In this document: positions 43,591-54,372 of the stretch, piece by piece
Position numbering within the stretch: position 1 is the stretch's first letter
Layout: each line of letters begins with the position of its first letter
Assembly (NCBI RefSeq): GCF_036059255.1
Contig: NZ_CP107947.1
Span: 62,001-126,000 of the forward strand
DNA: 64,000 bases
Direction of reading: 5' to 3'
Origin: Micromonospora sp. NBC_00389
GTDB taxonomy: Bacteria; Actinomycetota; Actinomycetes; Mycobacteriales; Micromonosporaceae
Position numbers and translations under genes: made by a program
Notes under the pieces: model-generated
Seen by the model: the letters and a program-made list of their open reading frames with translations, nothing else
Database searches by the model: none
Told to the model about the DNA's origin: nothing

Positions 43591-45651
43591 TCAGTCGGCG
43601 AGGTTGTGGAGGTCCAGCCGGCCCCGGGCGAACGCGTCCACCCGACCCCAGCGGCCCGGAATATCCAGCACCTCGATCCGGCCCATCCCCACCGGCAGCC
43701 GTGGTTCGACCGCGAGGTGCCCCTCGTGCGGTTCCAGGCCGAGCATGGTGCGCAGCAGCAGCAGCGGCGTACCGGTCGACCAGGCCTGCGGGCTGCACGC
43801 CGTCGGGTACTCCACCGGGAACTTGGTCAGCTCCCGCGGGTAGCCGCCGAACGCCTCCGGCAACCGGCCGTCGAAGTAGGTGGCGGCGTCCAGGATGCCG
43901 CTGGCGATGGCGGCGGCCTCCTCGGCGAAGCCGTACCGGCGCAGGCCCCAGGCGATGAAGGAGTTGTCGAACGGCCAGATCGTGCCGTTGTGGTAGCCGA
44001 TCGGGTTGTACCGGACCTCCCCCTCGGCCAGCGTCCGCACCCCCCACCCGGTGAAGAGCCGCGGCCCCACCAGGTGCTGCGCGATCTTCTCGGCCCGCTC
44101 CGGATCGACGATCCCGCTCCACAGCAGGTGGCCGATGTTGGAGCTGAGGGTGTCGCACTGGCGGCCGTCCGGGTCCAGGGCCAGGGCGAAGTACTCGCCG
44201 TCGTCCACCCACCAGTCCCGGTTGAACCGCACCTTCAGCTCTGCCGCCTCCCGCTCCAACTGGTCGGCGAACTCCGGGTCACCCCAGAACAGCCGGGCCA
44301 TCCGGGCCGCCCGGATCTTCGCGTCGTACGCGTACCCCTGCACCTCGCAGGTGGCCCGGGGGAACGGCGGCAGCGTGCCGTCCCGGTAGGAGATCGAGTC
44401 CCAGGAGTCCTTCCAGCACTGGTTCTCCAGGCCGGTGTCGGTGTTGCGCCGCTCGTACCAGATGTAGCCGTTGCCGACCAGGTCGGCGTAGTTGTCGATC
44501 CACCGCAGCGCCGCCCGGGACTCCTGCTCCAACTCCTTGACCAGCGCCACGTCACCGGTCCACCGCTCGTACTCGTCGAGCAGCACCACGAACAGCGGTG
44601 TGGCGTCCACCGAGCCGTAGTACGGCGAGTGCGGCTGCTCCTCGAACGCGGCGGTCTCGCCGTAGCGCATCTCGTGCAGGATCCGCCCGGGGTCCTCGTC
44701 CCGGAAGTCGTCGAACCGGCTGCCCTGCAGGGAGGCCAGGACGCGCAGCGTGGTCTTCGACAGTTGCGGGGTGAACGGCAGCGTCTGCAGGCAGGTGAGA
44801 ATGCTGTCCCGGCCGAACATCGTCATGAACCAGGGCAGGCCGGCGGCCGGCAGGGTGGCGCCGCCGAGCGACAGCGGCGAGAAGCGCAGCGCCGCCAGGT
44901 CGATCAGGCTGCGCTGGTACGTGCTGGATACCCGGCCGTGCTCACTGTTGACCTTGGGGGCGTCCGCGATCCACTTCTCCAGGTCGTGCTGGAGGGCGAG
45001 CCGTTCGTTGCCGTGCACCCGCAGTCCGAAGCGCAGGTCCCGGCCGCCGGGCCCGACCGCGTTGGTCTGGACGTCGATCGCCGCTTCCCACTGCTCATTG
45101 GGCTCCAGGTGGACGGTGTACACGAATCCCGTGCTGTCGTAGCGGGCCGCCACAGACGAGGAGATGACCGTCTCCCGTTTGAAGTTGCCCCGGCGGTAGC
45201 CCAACCGCAGCCGGTCCGCCTCGACCTCGGTGTAGATCTCGCCCTTCTTGTTCAGGATCTCGTCCTTGACCTGGAACAGGTCGGCGAAGTCCGACGCCGC
45301 GTCCATTCGGATTTCCAGGTCCACCGGCTTCTCGTCGTGGTTGAGGATGGTGAGCTGCTCGCGGAAGCTCCCGCCGACCGCACGCTCCCGGATGATCGAC
45401 AACTTGGCGTCGATGTAGTGCGTGGCCATCCCCGGCACCAGGAAGAAGCGCGACTCGAAGTACTGGAGGTCGTCGAAGGAGAGCGAGTTGAGCCGCTCGC
45501 CGTTCACGGTCAGCACCCAGGTGGACAGAAACCGGGTGTCGATGGAGAACAGCCCGGTCGGCTCGCTCGGCGTCGCCTCGATGTCACCGGTGTCCTCGCA
45601 GACCACGAACGTGTTGCCGTCCAGGATCCGGACCGTGTTGCTCTGGCCCAT
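43591..45651 (-). CDS. glycogen debranching-like amylo-alpha-1,6-glucosidase
   Basis: 686 residues. The N-terminal part (LDGNTFVVCEDTGDIEATPSEPTGLFSIDTRFLSTW) matches the GDE N-terminal-bis domain. The C-terminal (alpha/alpha)6 barrel contains GLPWFMTMFGRDSILTCLQTLPF, WIDNYADLVGNGYIWYERR and YHNGTIWPFDN, typical of trehalase-like glucosidases. It may remove alpha-1,6 branches or act on a related oligosaccharide. Its ATG overlaps the upstream SCP2-like gene's stop (TGATG), so the two are coupled. The physiological substrate is unknown. Confidence 0.87.
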   Translation of the reverse strand: MGQSNTVRILDGNTFVVCEDTGDIEATPSEPTGLFSIDTRFLSTWVLTVNGERLNSLSFDDLQYFESRFFLVPGMATHYIDAKLSIIRERAVGGSFREQLTILNHDEKPVDLEIRMDAASDFADLFQVKDEILNKKGEIYTEVEADRLRLGYRRGNFKRETVISSSVAARYDSTGFVYTVHLEPNEQWEAAIDVQTNAVGPGGRDLRFGLRVHGNERLALQHDLEKWIADAPKVNSEHGRVSSTYQRSLIDLAALRFSPLSLGGATLPAAGLPWFMTMFGRDSILTCLQTLPFTPQLSKTTLRVLASLQGSRFDDFRDEDPGRILHEMRYGETAAFEEQPHSPYYGSVDATPLFVVLLDEYERWTGDVALVKELEQESRAALRWIDNYADLVGNGYIWYERRNTDTGLENQCWKDSWDSISYRDGTLPPFPRATCEVQGYAYDAKIRAARMARLFWGDPEFADQLEREAAELKVRFNRDWWVDDGEYFALALDPDGRQCDTLSSNIGHLLWSGIVDPERAEKIAQHLVGPRLFTGWGVRTLAEGEVRYNPIGYHNGTIWPFDNSFIAWGLRRYGFAEEAAAIASGILDAATYFDGRLPEAFGGYPRELTKFPVEYPTACSPQAWSTGTPLLLLRTMLGLEPHEGHLAVEPRLPVGMGRIEVLDIPGRWGRVDAFARGRLDLHNLAD

Positions 45652-46022
45652 CAGTGCACCTCCCCCGCGAAGCGCCGGCGCGGCCCGCGGGCGTCCGGGG
45701 AACCCGGGAAGACCCGCTCCACCTGCACCACCAGCCGGGCGTCACCCAGCACCGTCATGTCCCCCCGGAACAGGGCGGCCAGTCCGTGCTCGCGGCCCGC
45801 GGCGATGTCGTCGAAGAGCGCCGGGCTGGTCCCGAGGACCGTGTCGGCCTCCCGGTCCTCCTGGCTCACGTCCACCCGGCCGTGGTCGATCCGCAGCAGC
45901 CAGTGCCTGGTCTGCGCCCCCTCCTGCAGGTCGATGCGCAGTGTCCCGGATGCCTTCGCCAGCAGGGGTTCGTACCCCCGCCGGTCCAGGTCCTCGAAGA
46001 ACCTCGTGGTCGCGTCCACCAT
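45651..46022 (-). CDS. SCP2-like sterol-carrier domain protein
   Basis: 123 residues: DATTRFFEDLDRRGYEPLLAKASGTLRIDLQEGAQTRHWLLRIDHGRVDVSQEDREADTVLGTSPALFDDIAAGREHGLAALFRGDMTVLGDARLVVQVERVF. This is the compact SCP2/UbiJ-like lipid-binding fold, proposed to carry hydrophobic ligands. The ATG at 46022 has GGAGGAG upstream. It is translationally coupled to the debranching-like enzyme, an odd pairing whose logic is unclear. Confidence 0.78.
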   Translation of the reverse strand: MVDATTRFFEDLDRRGYEPLLAKASGTLRIDLQEGAQTRHWLLRIDHGRVDVSQEDREADTVLGTSPALFDDIAAGREHGLAALFRGDMTVLGDARLVVQVERVFPGSPDARGPRRRFAGEVH

Positions 46023-46236
46023 CGGGTCCACTCCTCCCCAGTTGGCCGGGCCGGGATCCCACCCGGCGTGCTCGCGTCGCACGCGCGGCCGGCTTCGCAC
46101 GTCCCCGCACGGGTCCCCGCCGGTCCTCCGGTCAACCTCGCCCGGATCGGGTGAGCCGCCGGGGGTTGTCGGACGGGCCGGGTAGCGTGCCGGGCACCGG
46201 GGTGGGCGCGACGGGACGTCCGGGACGGAGGGGCAG

Positions 46237-47343
46237 ATGACGGTGCAGACGCCAGAGGTCGACCGCCGGCAGGTGCTCGCCTACCGGGTCGGGGCCCAGC
46301 AGCTCGACCGCTCCGGCGGCCGGCGTCCGGGCGACCTGGCGGTGCTGGCCCTCGGCGTGCAGGACACGCCCTACGGCTCGGCCCGGCAGGCGCTTGCGGC
46401 GCGCGGCGCGACCGAGCCGGACGACCGGCTGGAGCTGGTCTGGTCGATGCGGGGCGCCCCGCATCTGCACCGGCGTGCCGAGCTGCCGACGCTGGCCGCG
46501 GCCATCTGGCCGCTCAGTGACGCCGACGCCACCCGGCGGATCCCCGGGCAGATCGGCGCGGGTGCCCGGCTCGGGCTGGCCGCGTTCCGGGCCACCGCCG
46601 AGGCGTTCCAGGCGGTGGTCACCACCGAGTTGGAACGCGGCGTGGTCAGCCGGGCGGTCTCCGACCGGGTGCCTGCGGAGTTGACCTACGACTGCCGGAC
46701 GTGCCAGGCGCGGCACATCTCCGGGGCGGTGTTCCAGCAGGTCGGGCTCGCCGGCGGGGTGCGCCTGGTGGTCGTTGGGCGGGCCGCCCGGCTCGCCCCG
46801 CTGCCCGACTGGCCCGGCCCACCCGCCGAGGCGGCGCACACGGCCGAGCTGATCACGACCTACCTGCGGCTGCTCGGCCCGGCCACCCCCGCCGACGCGG
46901 CCGGCTTCCTGGGCTCCACCGCGACGGAGCTGCGCCGGGTCTGGCCGGCGGGCCTGGCCGAGGTACGGGTCGACGGCCGGGCCGCCTGGCTGCCGGCCGA
47001 CGCGCTCGACGCGTTGACCGGCGCTGCCGCGTCACGGCTGGTGCGGCTGCTGCCGCCGGGCGACCCCTTCCTCGCCGGCCGCGACCGTGACCTGCTGGTG
47101 CCGGAGCGGGAGCACCAGCAGCAGCTGTGGCGGGCGATCGGCAATCCCGGTGCCCTGCTGGTGGACGGCGAGGTGGTCGGCACCTGGCGGGCGCGGCAGG
47201 CCGGAAAGGGGCGGCTGGAGCTGACGGTCAGCCCGTGGTCGGCGTTGTCGGCCCGGGTCCGACGGGAGGTCGACGCCGAGGCCGCGACGGTGGCCGCCGC
47301 TCGCGCCGCCACCGACGTGCGGGTCCAGGTCGAGCCGATCTGA
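46237..47343 (+). CDS. winged-helix DNA-binding protein (HTH_42/AlkZ-like)
   Basis: 368 residues. The N-terminal region (VLAYRVGAQQLDRSGGRRPGDLAVLALGVQDTPYGSARQALAARG) and the tandem winged-helix layout match the HTH_42 (AlkZ/YcaQ-related) family, some members of which are DNA glycosylases for crosslink repair. The catalytic QxD/QxQ motif is not clear, so activity is uncertain. It has one Cys pair (YDCRTCQARH). It stands alone and is convergent with the CBS gene. Confidence 0.82.
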   Translation: MTVQTPEVDRRQVLAYRVGAQQLDRSGGRRPGDLAVLALGVQDTPYGSARQALAARGATEPDDRLELVWSMRGAPHLHRRAELPTLAAAIWPLSDADATRRIPGQIGAGARLGLAAFRATAEAFQAVVTTELERGVVSRAVSDRVPAELTYDCRTCQARHISGAVFQQVGLAGGVRLVVVGRAARLAPLPDWPGPPAEAAHTAELITTYLRLLGPATPADAAGFLGSTATELRRVWPAGLAEVRVDGRAAWLPADALDALTGAAASRLVRLLPPGDPFLAGRDRDLLVPEREHQQQLWRAIGNPGALLVDGEVVGTWRARQAGKGRLELTVSPWSALSARVRREVDAEAATVAAARAATDVRVQVEPI

Positions 47344-47360
47344 CGTCCCGGAACGGCGCA

Positions 47361-47393
47361 GCGCCGGCCCTCCCGTGCGGGGAGAGCCGGCGC
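47361..47393. terminator. hairpin between convergent genes
   Basis: Arms gcgccggccctccc (47361) and ggggagagccggcgc (to 47393), with one mismatch and a 4-nt loop. It lies between the convergent stops at 47343 and 47409. Confidence 0.7.
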
Positions 47394-47408
47394 GCCCGCG
47401 GCGGACGG

Positions 47409-47825
47409 TCAGTTGTTCGGATCGTCGGCGCTGATGTCGGCCAGCACCGACTGTGGTTCGCGCTCGACCGCGAGGTCGCCCATCGAGACCAGGCCGACCA
47501 GCCGCCCGTCGTCGATCACCGGCAGCCGGCGTACGGCGTAGGTGCGCATCAGGTCTGCGGCGGCCACCGCGTCGTCGTACTGGCTCACGGTCACCACATC
47601 TCGGGTGGTGACCTGGTTCAACCGGGTCGAGCCCGGGTCCATGTTCTCGGCGACACCCCGGACCGTGATGTCCCGGTCCGTGACGATGCCGACCACACTG
47701 TCGCCGTCGGTCACCACCACATCACCAATCGCGCTGTCGCGCATCTCCTGCGCGGCTGCGATGAGCGTGTCGTTGCCGTCCATCGTCACCAACCGGGTCG
47801 TCATGAACTCTCCGACCGTTGTCAT
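47409..47825 (-). CDS. CBS-domain pair protein
   Basis: 138 residues with two CBS motifs: VGEFMTTRLVTMDGNDTLIAAAQEMRDSAIGDVVVTDGDSVVGIVTDRDI, then TTRDVVTVSQYDDAVAAADLMRTYAVRRLPVIDDGRLVGLVSMGDLA. A Bateman module of this kind senses adenosine nucleotides or SAM. The partner is not encoded nearby. The length is typical. Confidence 0.88.
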   Translation of the reverse strand: MTTVGEFMTTRLVTMDGNDTLIAAAQEMRDSAIGDVVVTDGDSVVGIVTDRDITVRGVAENMDPGSTRLNQVTTRDVVTVSQYDDAVAAADLMRTYAVRRLPVIDDGRLVGLVSMGDLAVEREPQSVLADISADDPNN

Positions 47826-47921
47826 GGTGCTCCCCTCTCGGTGTCGGCACGGCCCGTCTACCCGCCGCCCGGGGCGGGGTAACGCGGGGTGGCCGGCCGA
47901 CCGTAGGACGACGGGCGAGCG

Positions 47922-48383
<462 letters not shown>

Positions 48384-48457
48384 TCAGCTTCGTCCATCCA
48401 AGCACGACCGGCTGCCCGTCGCGCCCGATGGCCGACCGGCGACATCCCCTGAAACGA

Positions 48458-48492
48458 GCCGAGGCCCCCGCCGGTTGCCGGCGGGGGCCTCG
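48458..48492 (-). terminator. 16-bp hairpin after asd
   Basis: Perfect arms 48458-48473 and 48477-48492 with a TTG loop, 15 bp past the asd stop in the direction of transcription. There is no T-run. Confidence 0.8.
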
Positions 48493-48506
48493 GGTGACGG
48501 CGACGG

Positions 48507-49716
<1,210 letters not shown>

Positions 49717-49723
49717 CGCGGAA

Positions 49724-51067
49724 TCAGGGGTGGGTGATCAGTTCGCCGAGGTTGGCGGCGGTTAGCTCGTCGCGGATGATGGCGGCGTCGCCCTCGACGA
49801 CCAGGGTCAGCGCGTCCGGGTGCAGGTGGGTGGCCGCCGCTGCGGAGACCTGGTCCACGTCGGCGGCGAGCAGCGCCTCGCGCAGCCGTGCGTGGTAGTC
49901 GTCCGGCAGGTCGTGGACCACCAGCGTGGTCAGCGCGGAGGCGATCGCCCGAGGGCTCTGCAACTCGACCGAGAGCTGCCCGGCCCGCCAGGAACGGGCC
50001 ACCGCCAGCTCGTCCTCGGTCACCCCGGCGACCTGGGTACGGGTGATCTCGCCGACCGCCTCGACCAGGGCCGGCGTGGTCACCGCGGTCTGCACGCCGG
50101 AGCTGACCGCGAACCGGCCGAACCGCCGCGACGAGGCGAAGTCGCCCCGAATGCCGTACGTGTAGCCGCGCACCTCGCGGATCAGGTGGTTGAGCCGGGA
50201 GGTGAACGCCCCGCCGAGCACCGTGCCGGCGAGCGTCATCGGCACGTGGTCGGGGTGCGCCCGGTACGGCGACGGGTGGCCGAGCCGCAGCGTGGACTGC
50301 ACCGAGCCGGGGCGGTCCACCAGGATGATCCGCCGACCGCTGTGCAGCGGCACGTCGATCGGGCCGCCCCGGTCGGCCGCGCCCCCACCGGTGCCGGCGA
50401 ACGCCGCGGCGGCCAGCGCGTCCAGGTCGATCCGGTCCAGGTCACCGGCGACGATCAGGGTGCCCGGCCGCAGGAACCACTCGGAGTGGAAGACCGTCAC
50501 GTCCTCCACGTCCAGCCCGGCCACCGACTCCGGGTCGCCGTACATCGGGCGCCCCCAGCGGTTCTCCGCGCCGAACAGGTCCGCGCGCAGCGCGGCGTCG
50601 GCGCGCGGGCCGGGGTTGGCCCAGTCCATCCGCAGCGCGGTCGCCTCGTCGTCACGGACCCGGCTGACATCGGCCGGGTCCAGGCGGGGCGTCCGGACGG
50701 CCTCGGCGAGCAGCTGCACCGCGGCGGTCAGCCGGTCCACCGGCACCTGGACGCTGACCTGGAACGAGTCCCAGTCCAGCCCGGTCACCAGCTCGGTGCC
50801 GAGCGCCTCGATGGCCAGCGCGAACGCGGTGGCGTCCCGCTGCGCGGTGCCCTCCTCCAGCGCCTTGGCCAGCACCCCGCCCAGCCCTTCCTTGCCGGTC
50901 GATTCCCGGCCGGCGCCGGCGTCGAGCAGCAGCAGCGCGACGGCGAGGTTCTGCCCGGGCAGGTGCGCGGCGACCACCTGACCGCCGGCCACGGCGCGGC
51001 GGACCACCGGCGGGAACCGGTACGGGCGAGCGGCACCCGGGCCGGGACGGACGGCGATCAGCGTCAT
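49724..51067 (-). CDS. M16 family peptidase, non-catalytic-type subunit
   Basis: 447 residues of the M16B family. The HXXEH zinc motif is absent at the N-terminal equivalent. The C-terminal half keeps the Arg/Tyr pair region SRLNHLIREVRGYTYGIRGDF that completes the active site of the partner subunit. It should form a heterodimer with the product of the overlapping gene upstream. The ATG overlaps that gene's stop by 4 nt. Confidence 0.87.
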   Translation of the reverse strand: MTLIAVRPGPGAARPYRFPPVVRRAVAGGQVVAAHLPGQNLAVALLLLDAGAGRESTGKEGLGGVLAKALEEGTAQRDATAFALAIEALGTELVTGLDWDSFQVSVQVPVDRLTAAVQLLAEAVRTPRLDPADVSRVRDDEATALRMDWANPGPRADAALRADLFGAENRWGRPMYGDPESVAGLDVEDVTVFHSEWFLRPGTLIVAGDLDRIDLDALAAAAFAGTGGGAADRGGPIDVPLHSGRRIILVDRPGSVQSTLRLGHPSPYRAHPDHVPMTLAGTVLGGAFTSRLNHLIREVRGYTYGIRGDFASSRRFGRFAVSSGVQTAVTTPALVEAVGEITRTQVAGVTEDELAVARSWRAGQLSVELQSPRAIASALTTLVVHDLPDDYHARLREALLAADVDQVSAAAATHLHPDALTLVVEGDAAIIRDELTAANLGELITHP

Positions 51068-52356
51068 GGGGTCTCCTCGGGCAGGTAGGTCAGGGTCACC
51101 CGGTTGGCGGCGTCCAGCACTTCGGCGGCGGCCTCGGCGATCTGCTCGGCGGTCACCGCGAGCCAGCTGGGCAGCCGGTCGGCGGCCCGGGCCGGGTCAC
51201 CGAACTGGGTGGCGTACCGGCCGAGCGTGTCGGCGCGGCCGTCCACCGTCGACATCTGCCGCCACCACGCGGTGCTCAGCAACGCCTTGGCCCGGTCCAG
51301 CTCGGCGGCAGTGACCGGCACGGTGGCCAGTTCGTCGACGACCTCGGCCAGCCCTTCGGCCAGCCGCTCGGCGCTCACACCGGGGCGGGCGGTGGCGGTG
51401 GCGATCAGCGGCGCCGGGGCGTGCGCGAGGTCCACGCCGTACGCCCCGACCAGGTCCGGTTGGGCGATCCGCTCACCGTCGGCGAGCCGCTGGTAGAGGC
51501 GGCTGCCCCGGCCGCTGCCGAGCACGGTGGCGAGCACCGTGAGCACGTCGTACCCCGGGCTGCCGAACGGGTAGCCGCGGTGCGCCACGTACACCCGGGG
51601 GGCCGGCACGTCGGTGGTCACCGTCTCGGCGGCGGGTCGCCCGGTCGCCGGGACGCTCCGGCCGTCCGGGGCCGGCGGGATGTCGTCGCGGGCGGGCAGC
51701 GCGCCGAAGTACTTGTCGGCCAGCGCGAACACCTCGGCGGCCGCGGCGTCGCCGACCACGGTGAGCACCGCGTTGTTGGGCGCGTAGTACGTCTCGTGGA
51801 ACGCCTGGAAGGTGGCGAGGGCGGCGGCGTTCAGGTCGGCCATCGAGCCGATCGTCGAGTGGTGGTACGGGTGCCCCGGCGGGTAGAGCAGCGGCAACAG
51901 CCGCAGCCACGCGTCACCGTACGGGACGTTCTCGTAACGCTGCCGGCGCTCGTTCTTTACCACGTCGCGCTGGTTGTCCAGGGTTTCCTGGGTGAGCGCG
52001 GGGACCAGGCCGCCCATCCGGTCGGCCTCCAACCAGAGCGCCAGCTCCAGGTGCTCGGCCGGGACCGTCTCGAAGTAGTTGGTCCGGTCCGGGTTGGTGG
52101 TGGCGTTGAGCGAGCCGCCCGAGCCCTGGATCAGCTTCATGTGCTCGGTCTTCGCCACGTTCACCGAGCCCTCGAACATCAGGTGCTCGAAGAGGTGGGC
52201 GAAGCCGGTCTGCCCTTCCGGCTCGTGCCGGGAGCCGACGTCGTACCAGAGGTTGACGGCCACGGCCGGCGCGGTGCGGTCCTCGCTCACCACCACGCGC
52301 AGGCCGTTATCCAGTCGGGACGTCTCGATGGGCCAGGGGTAACCGCTGTCGGGCAT
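51064..52356 (-). CDS. M16 family zinc metallopeptidase, catalytic subunit
   Basis: 430 residues. The inverted zinc motif HLFEH (in GFAHLFEHLMFEGS) and the downstream Glu region (ALWLEADRMGG) give an intact site. M16B enzymes cleave small peptides, often in a chamber formed by two subunits. Paired with the overlapping non-catalytic gene, it likely forms a cytoplasmic mitochondrial-processing-like peptidase. The ATG at 52356 is a good start. Confidence 0.9.
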   Translation of the reverse strand: MPDSGYPWPIETSRLDNGLRVVVSEDRTAPAVAVNLWYDVGSRHEPEGQTGFAHLFEHLMFEGSVNVAKTEHMKLIQGSGGSLNATTNPDRTNYFETVPAEHLELALWLEADRMGGLVPALTQETLDNQRDVVKNERRQRYENVPYGDAWLRLLPLLYPPGHPYHHSTIGSMADLNAAALATFQAFHETYYAPNNAVLTVVGDAAAAEVFALADKYFGALPARDDIPPAPDGRSVPATGRPAAETVTTDVPAPRVYVAHRGYPFGSPGYDVLTVLATVLGSGRGSRLYQRLADGERIAQPDLVGAYGVDLAHAPAPLIATATARPGVSAERLAEGLAEVVDELATVPVTAAELDRAKALLSTAWWRQMSTVDGRADTLGRYATQFGDPARAADRLPSWLAVTAEQIAEAAAEVLDAANRVTLTYLPEETP

Positions 52357-52492
52357 GGCACGACGCTATCCGATCTCGCGGGCGGAAAGGTGACGCGTGG
52401 TGGGTCGGCGAGCCGACCGCGCCACCGCGGCCCGGGGCGGACGCGCCGCGCCTGGTGCTCGCGGTCGCGTCCGCGTGGGCCGTGGCCGCCGG

Positions 52493-52708
52493 TCAGTCCG
52501 GCGGCTCGACGGCGACCACCGTCTGATCCGAGGTGCGGTGCTCCAGCACCGTGTCCGGGGCCGCGTTCTGGTCCGCCTCGCGAATATCCGACTCGGTGAG
52601 GATGGCCTCCGCCTGCGCCTCCGCGTCGTCGCTGCCAACCGCCGCCTCCTCGGGTAGGAGGTGCGCCCGGGACTCGACCCGGTCCTGATCGCTCTGCTCT
52701 TCTGTCAT
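52493..52708 (-). CDS. small acidic hypothetical protein
   Basis: 71 residues, strongly acidic (TEEQSDQDRVESRAHLLPEEAAVGSDDAEAQAEAILTESDIREADQ). No membrane segment or known motif. It is probably intrinsically disordered. The family is not recognised. Confidence 0.5.
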   Translation of the reverse strand: MTEEQSDQDRVESRAHLLPEEAAVGSDDAEAQAEAILTESDIREADQNAAPDTVLEHRTSDQTVVAVEPPD

Positions 52709-52809
52709 GGCACCCCTGTTACCCCCGCCTCGGCCCCGCCACGCGGTGATCGTCCAGCCTTCTGGGACGACCCGCTCAGCTTCACGGCCCGGTCGGGTAC
52801 GCTGGGCCC

Positions 52810-52869
52810 GTGACGCGTTCGTATCGATGGTTTAGGCAGCCGGCTCGCACGCCGGTGACTTCACCATGA
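52810..52869 (+). promoter_or_regulatory. leader peptide of the DAHP synthase gene
   Basis: A 19-codon frame starting GTG, VTRSYRWFRQPARTPVTSP, with Tyr, Trp and Phe codons within four positions (YRWF). The peptide lies just before an attenuator hairpin and the aromatic pathway gene, so ribosome stalling at aromatic codons would sense the pathway products. No strong ribosome site is seen. Confidence 0.6.
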
Positions 52870-52925
52870 TCTGACGTCACCACGGACCGAGCCGGCTGGG
52901 CAGGAGCTATCGTTCCTGCCCTTTT
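52837..52925 (+). promoter_or_regulatory. attenuator: alternative stem and intrinsic terminator
   Basis: cagccggctcg (52837-52847, inside the leader) is fully complementary to 52888-52898. A terminator follows: stem 52898-52907 with 52912-52921, loop TATC, then TTTT at 52922-52925. Such a T-run is rare in this genome window. It lies 66 bp before the DAHP synthase start. Confidence 0.7.
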
Positions 52926-52990
52926 GCGTACGAGCAGCCGGCTCGTCCCGGGCACCGGCCCCGGGCACGGTCGGCGGAAGGATTCCCACC

Positions 52991-54076
52991 GTGACGACCC
53001 CGGAGACCGATCGGGTCAGCGATCAGCGGATCGACCGTGTCGTGCCGCTGACCACGCCCGCACTGCTGCACCACGAGCTGCCCCTGGACGCCCCGCTCGC
53101 CTCGGCCGTGCTGACCGGCCGACGCGCGGTGGGTCGCGTGCTGGACCGCGAGGACGACCGCCTGCTGGTGGTGGTCGGCCCCTGCTCGGTGCACGACCCG
53201 GTTGCCGCCCTCGACTACGCCCAGCGGCTGCGCGTCGCCGCCGACCGGGTCGCCGACGACCTGCTGATCGTCATGCGGGTCTACTTCGAGAAGCCGCGGT
53301 CCACGGTGGGCTGGAAGGGCCTGATCAACGACCCGGGGCTTGACGGCAGCGGGGACGTCAACACCGGCCTGCGGCGGGCACGGGCACTGCTGCTCGACGT
53401 GCTGCGCCTCGGCCTGCCGGTGGGCTGCGAGTTCCTCGACCCGATCACCCCGCAATACATCGCGGACACGGTGGCCTGGGGCGCGATCGGAGCGCGCACG
53501 GTGGAGAGCCAGGTGCACCGGCAGCTCGCCTCCGGCCTCTCCATGCCGATCGGCATGAAGAACCGCCCGGACGGCAGCATCGGCACCGCCGTGGACGCGA
53601 TCCGCGCCGCCGGAGTCCCGCACGTCTTCCCCGGCATCGACTTCTCCGGCACCCCGGCGATCATGCACACCCGGGGTAACACCGACGGGCACCTGGTGCT
53701 GCGCGGCGGGGGTGGCCGGCCCAACTACGACGCGGAGTCGGTGGCCGGCGCGCTCGACCTGCTCCGCGCCGCCGGGCTGCCGGAGCGGCTCGTGATCGAC
53801 GCCAGCCACGCCAACAGCGGCAAGGACCACCGCAACCAGCCGCTGGTCGCCGCCGATGTGGCCGCCCAACTGGCCGCCGGCCAGCGCGGGATCACCGGCG
53901 TGATGCTGGAGTCGTTCCTGCTGCCCGGCCGCCAGGACCTCGACCCGACCCGGGAGCTGGAGTACGGCCGCTCGGTCACCGACGCCTGCCTCGGCTGGGA
54001 CGACACCGCCGAGGTGCTCGATCACCTGGCCACCGCCGTCCGGGCCCGGCGGGCCACCCTGCCGACCCCGGCCTGA
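52991..54076 (+). CDS. type I DAHP synthase (3-deoxy-7-phosphoheptulonate synthase)
   Basis: Condenses phosphoenolpyruvate and erythrose 4-phosphate, the first step to aromatic amino acids. 361 residues, typical of the AroF/G/H class. Motifs: VVVGPCSVHDP, RVYFEKPRSTVGWKGL (PEP-binding), EFLDPITPQYI, IGMKNRPDGS and DASHANSGKDHRNQP (metal site). The GTG at 52991 has GGAAGGA upstream. The gene lies behind an attenuator with an aromatic leader peptide, so it is probably under amino-acid feedback at the level of transcription. Actinomycetes often have a class II enzyme as well. Confidence 0.94.
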   Translation: MTTPETDRVSDQRIDRVVPLTTPALLHHELPLDAPLASAVLTGRRAVGRVLDREDDRLLVVVGPCSVHDPVAALDYAQRLRVAADRVADDLLIVMRVYFEKPRSTVGWKGLINDPGLDGSGDVNTGLRRARALLLDVLRLGLPVGCEFLDPITPQYIADTVAWGAIGARTVESQVHRQLASGLSMPIGMKNRPDGSIGTAVDAIRAAGVPHVFPGIDFSGTPAIMHTRGNTDGHLVLRGGGGRPNYDAESVAGALDLLRAAGLPERLVIDASHANSGKDHRNQPLVAADVAAQLAAGQRGITGVMLESFLLPGRQDLDPTRELEYGRSVTDACLGWDDTAEVLDHLATAVRARRATLPTPA

Positions 54077-54256
54077 CCTGCCGGTCGCTGTGACGGCGAC
54101 CACAGGAAAGGGCGGAACAGCGGTGGGGGTCCGCTCGTTGACTGGGGTGTCGGTGTGTCCAGTGTCCCCGGGCCTCACCTAAATAGCCTTCGCGGAATAC
54201 CGTCCGGCTGGAGCCGCGTAGTGCCACTCGCCGAGAGGCGACCTGCACACCGACAC

Positions 54257-54295
54257 CAGCGCCGCCCCCGGCCCAACCGGCCGGGGGCGGCGCTG
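54257..54295 (+). terminator. 17-bp hairpin after the DAHP synthase gene
   Basis: Perfect arms 54257-54273 and 54279-54295 with a 5-nt loop. It lies 180 bp past the stop at 54076. The rest of the 54077-54372 gap shows no gene. Confidence 0.75.
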
Positions 54296-54372
54296 TCGTA
54301 TGCCCGCCACGGCCAAGCGCGGGGCCACCCGGCGCGACGTTTGACCGATTACCGCCCGGGTAGCTGATCGGC

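Noticed and set aside
42703..46185. A 1160-codon plus-strand frame
   Set aside because: It is the mirror of the acyltransferase, debranching-like and SCP2-like genes. Length alone is not evidence at this GC content.
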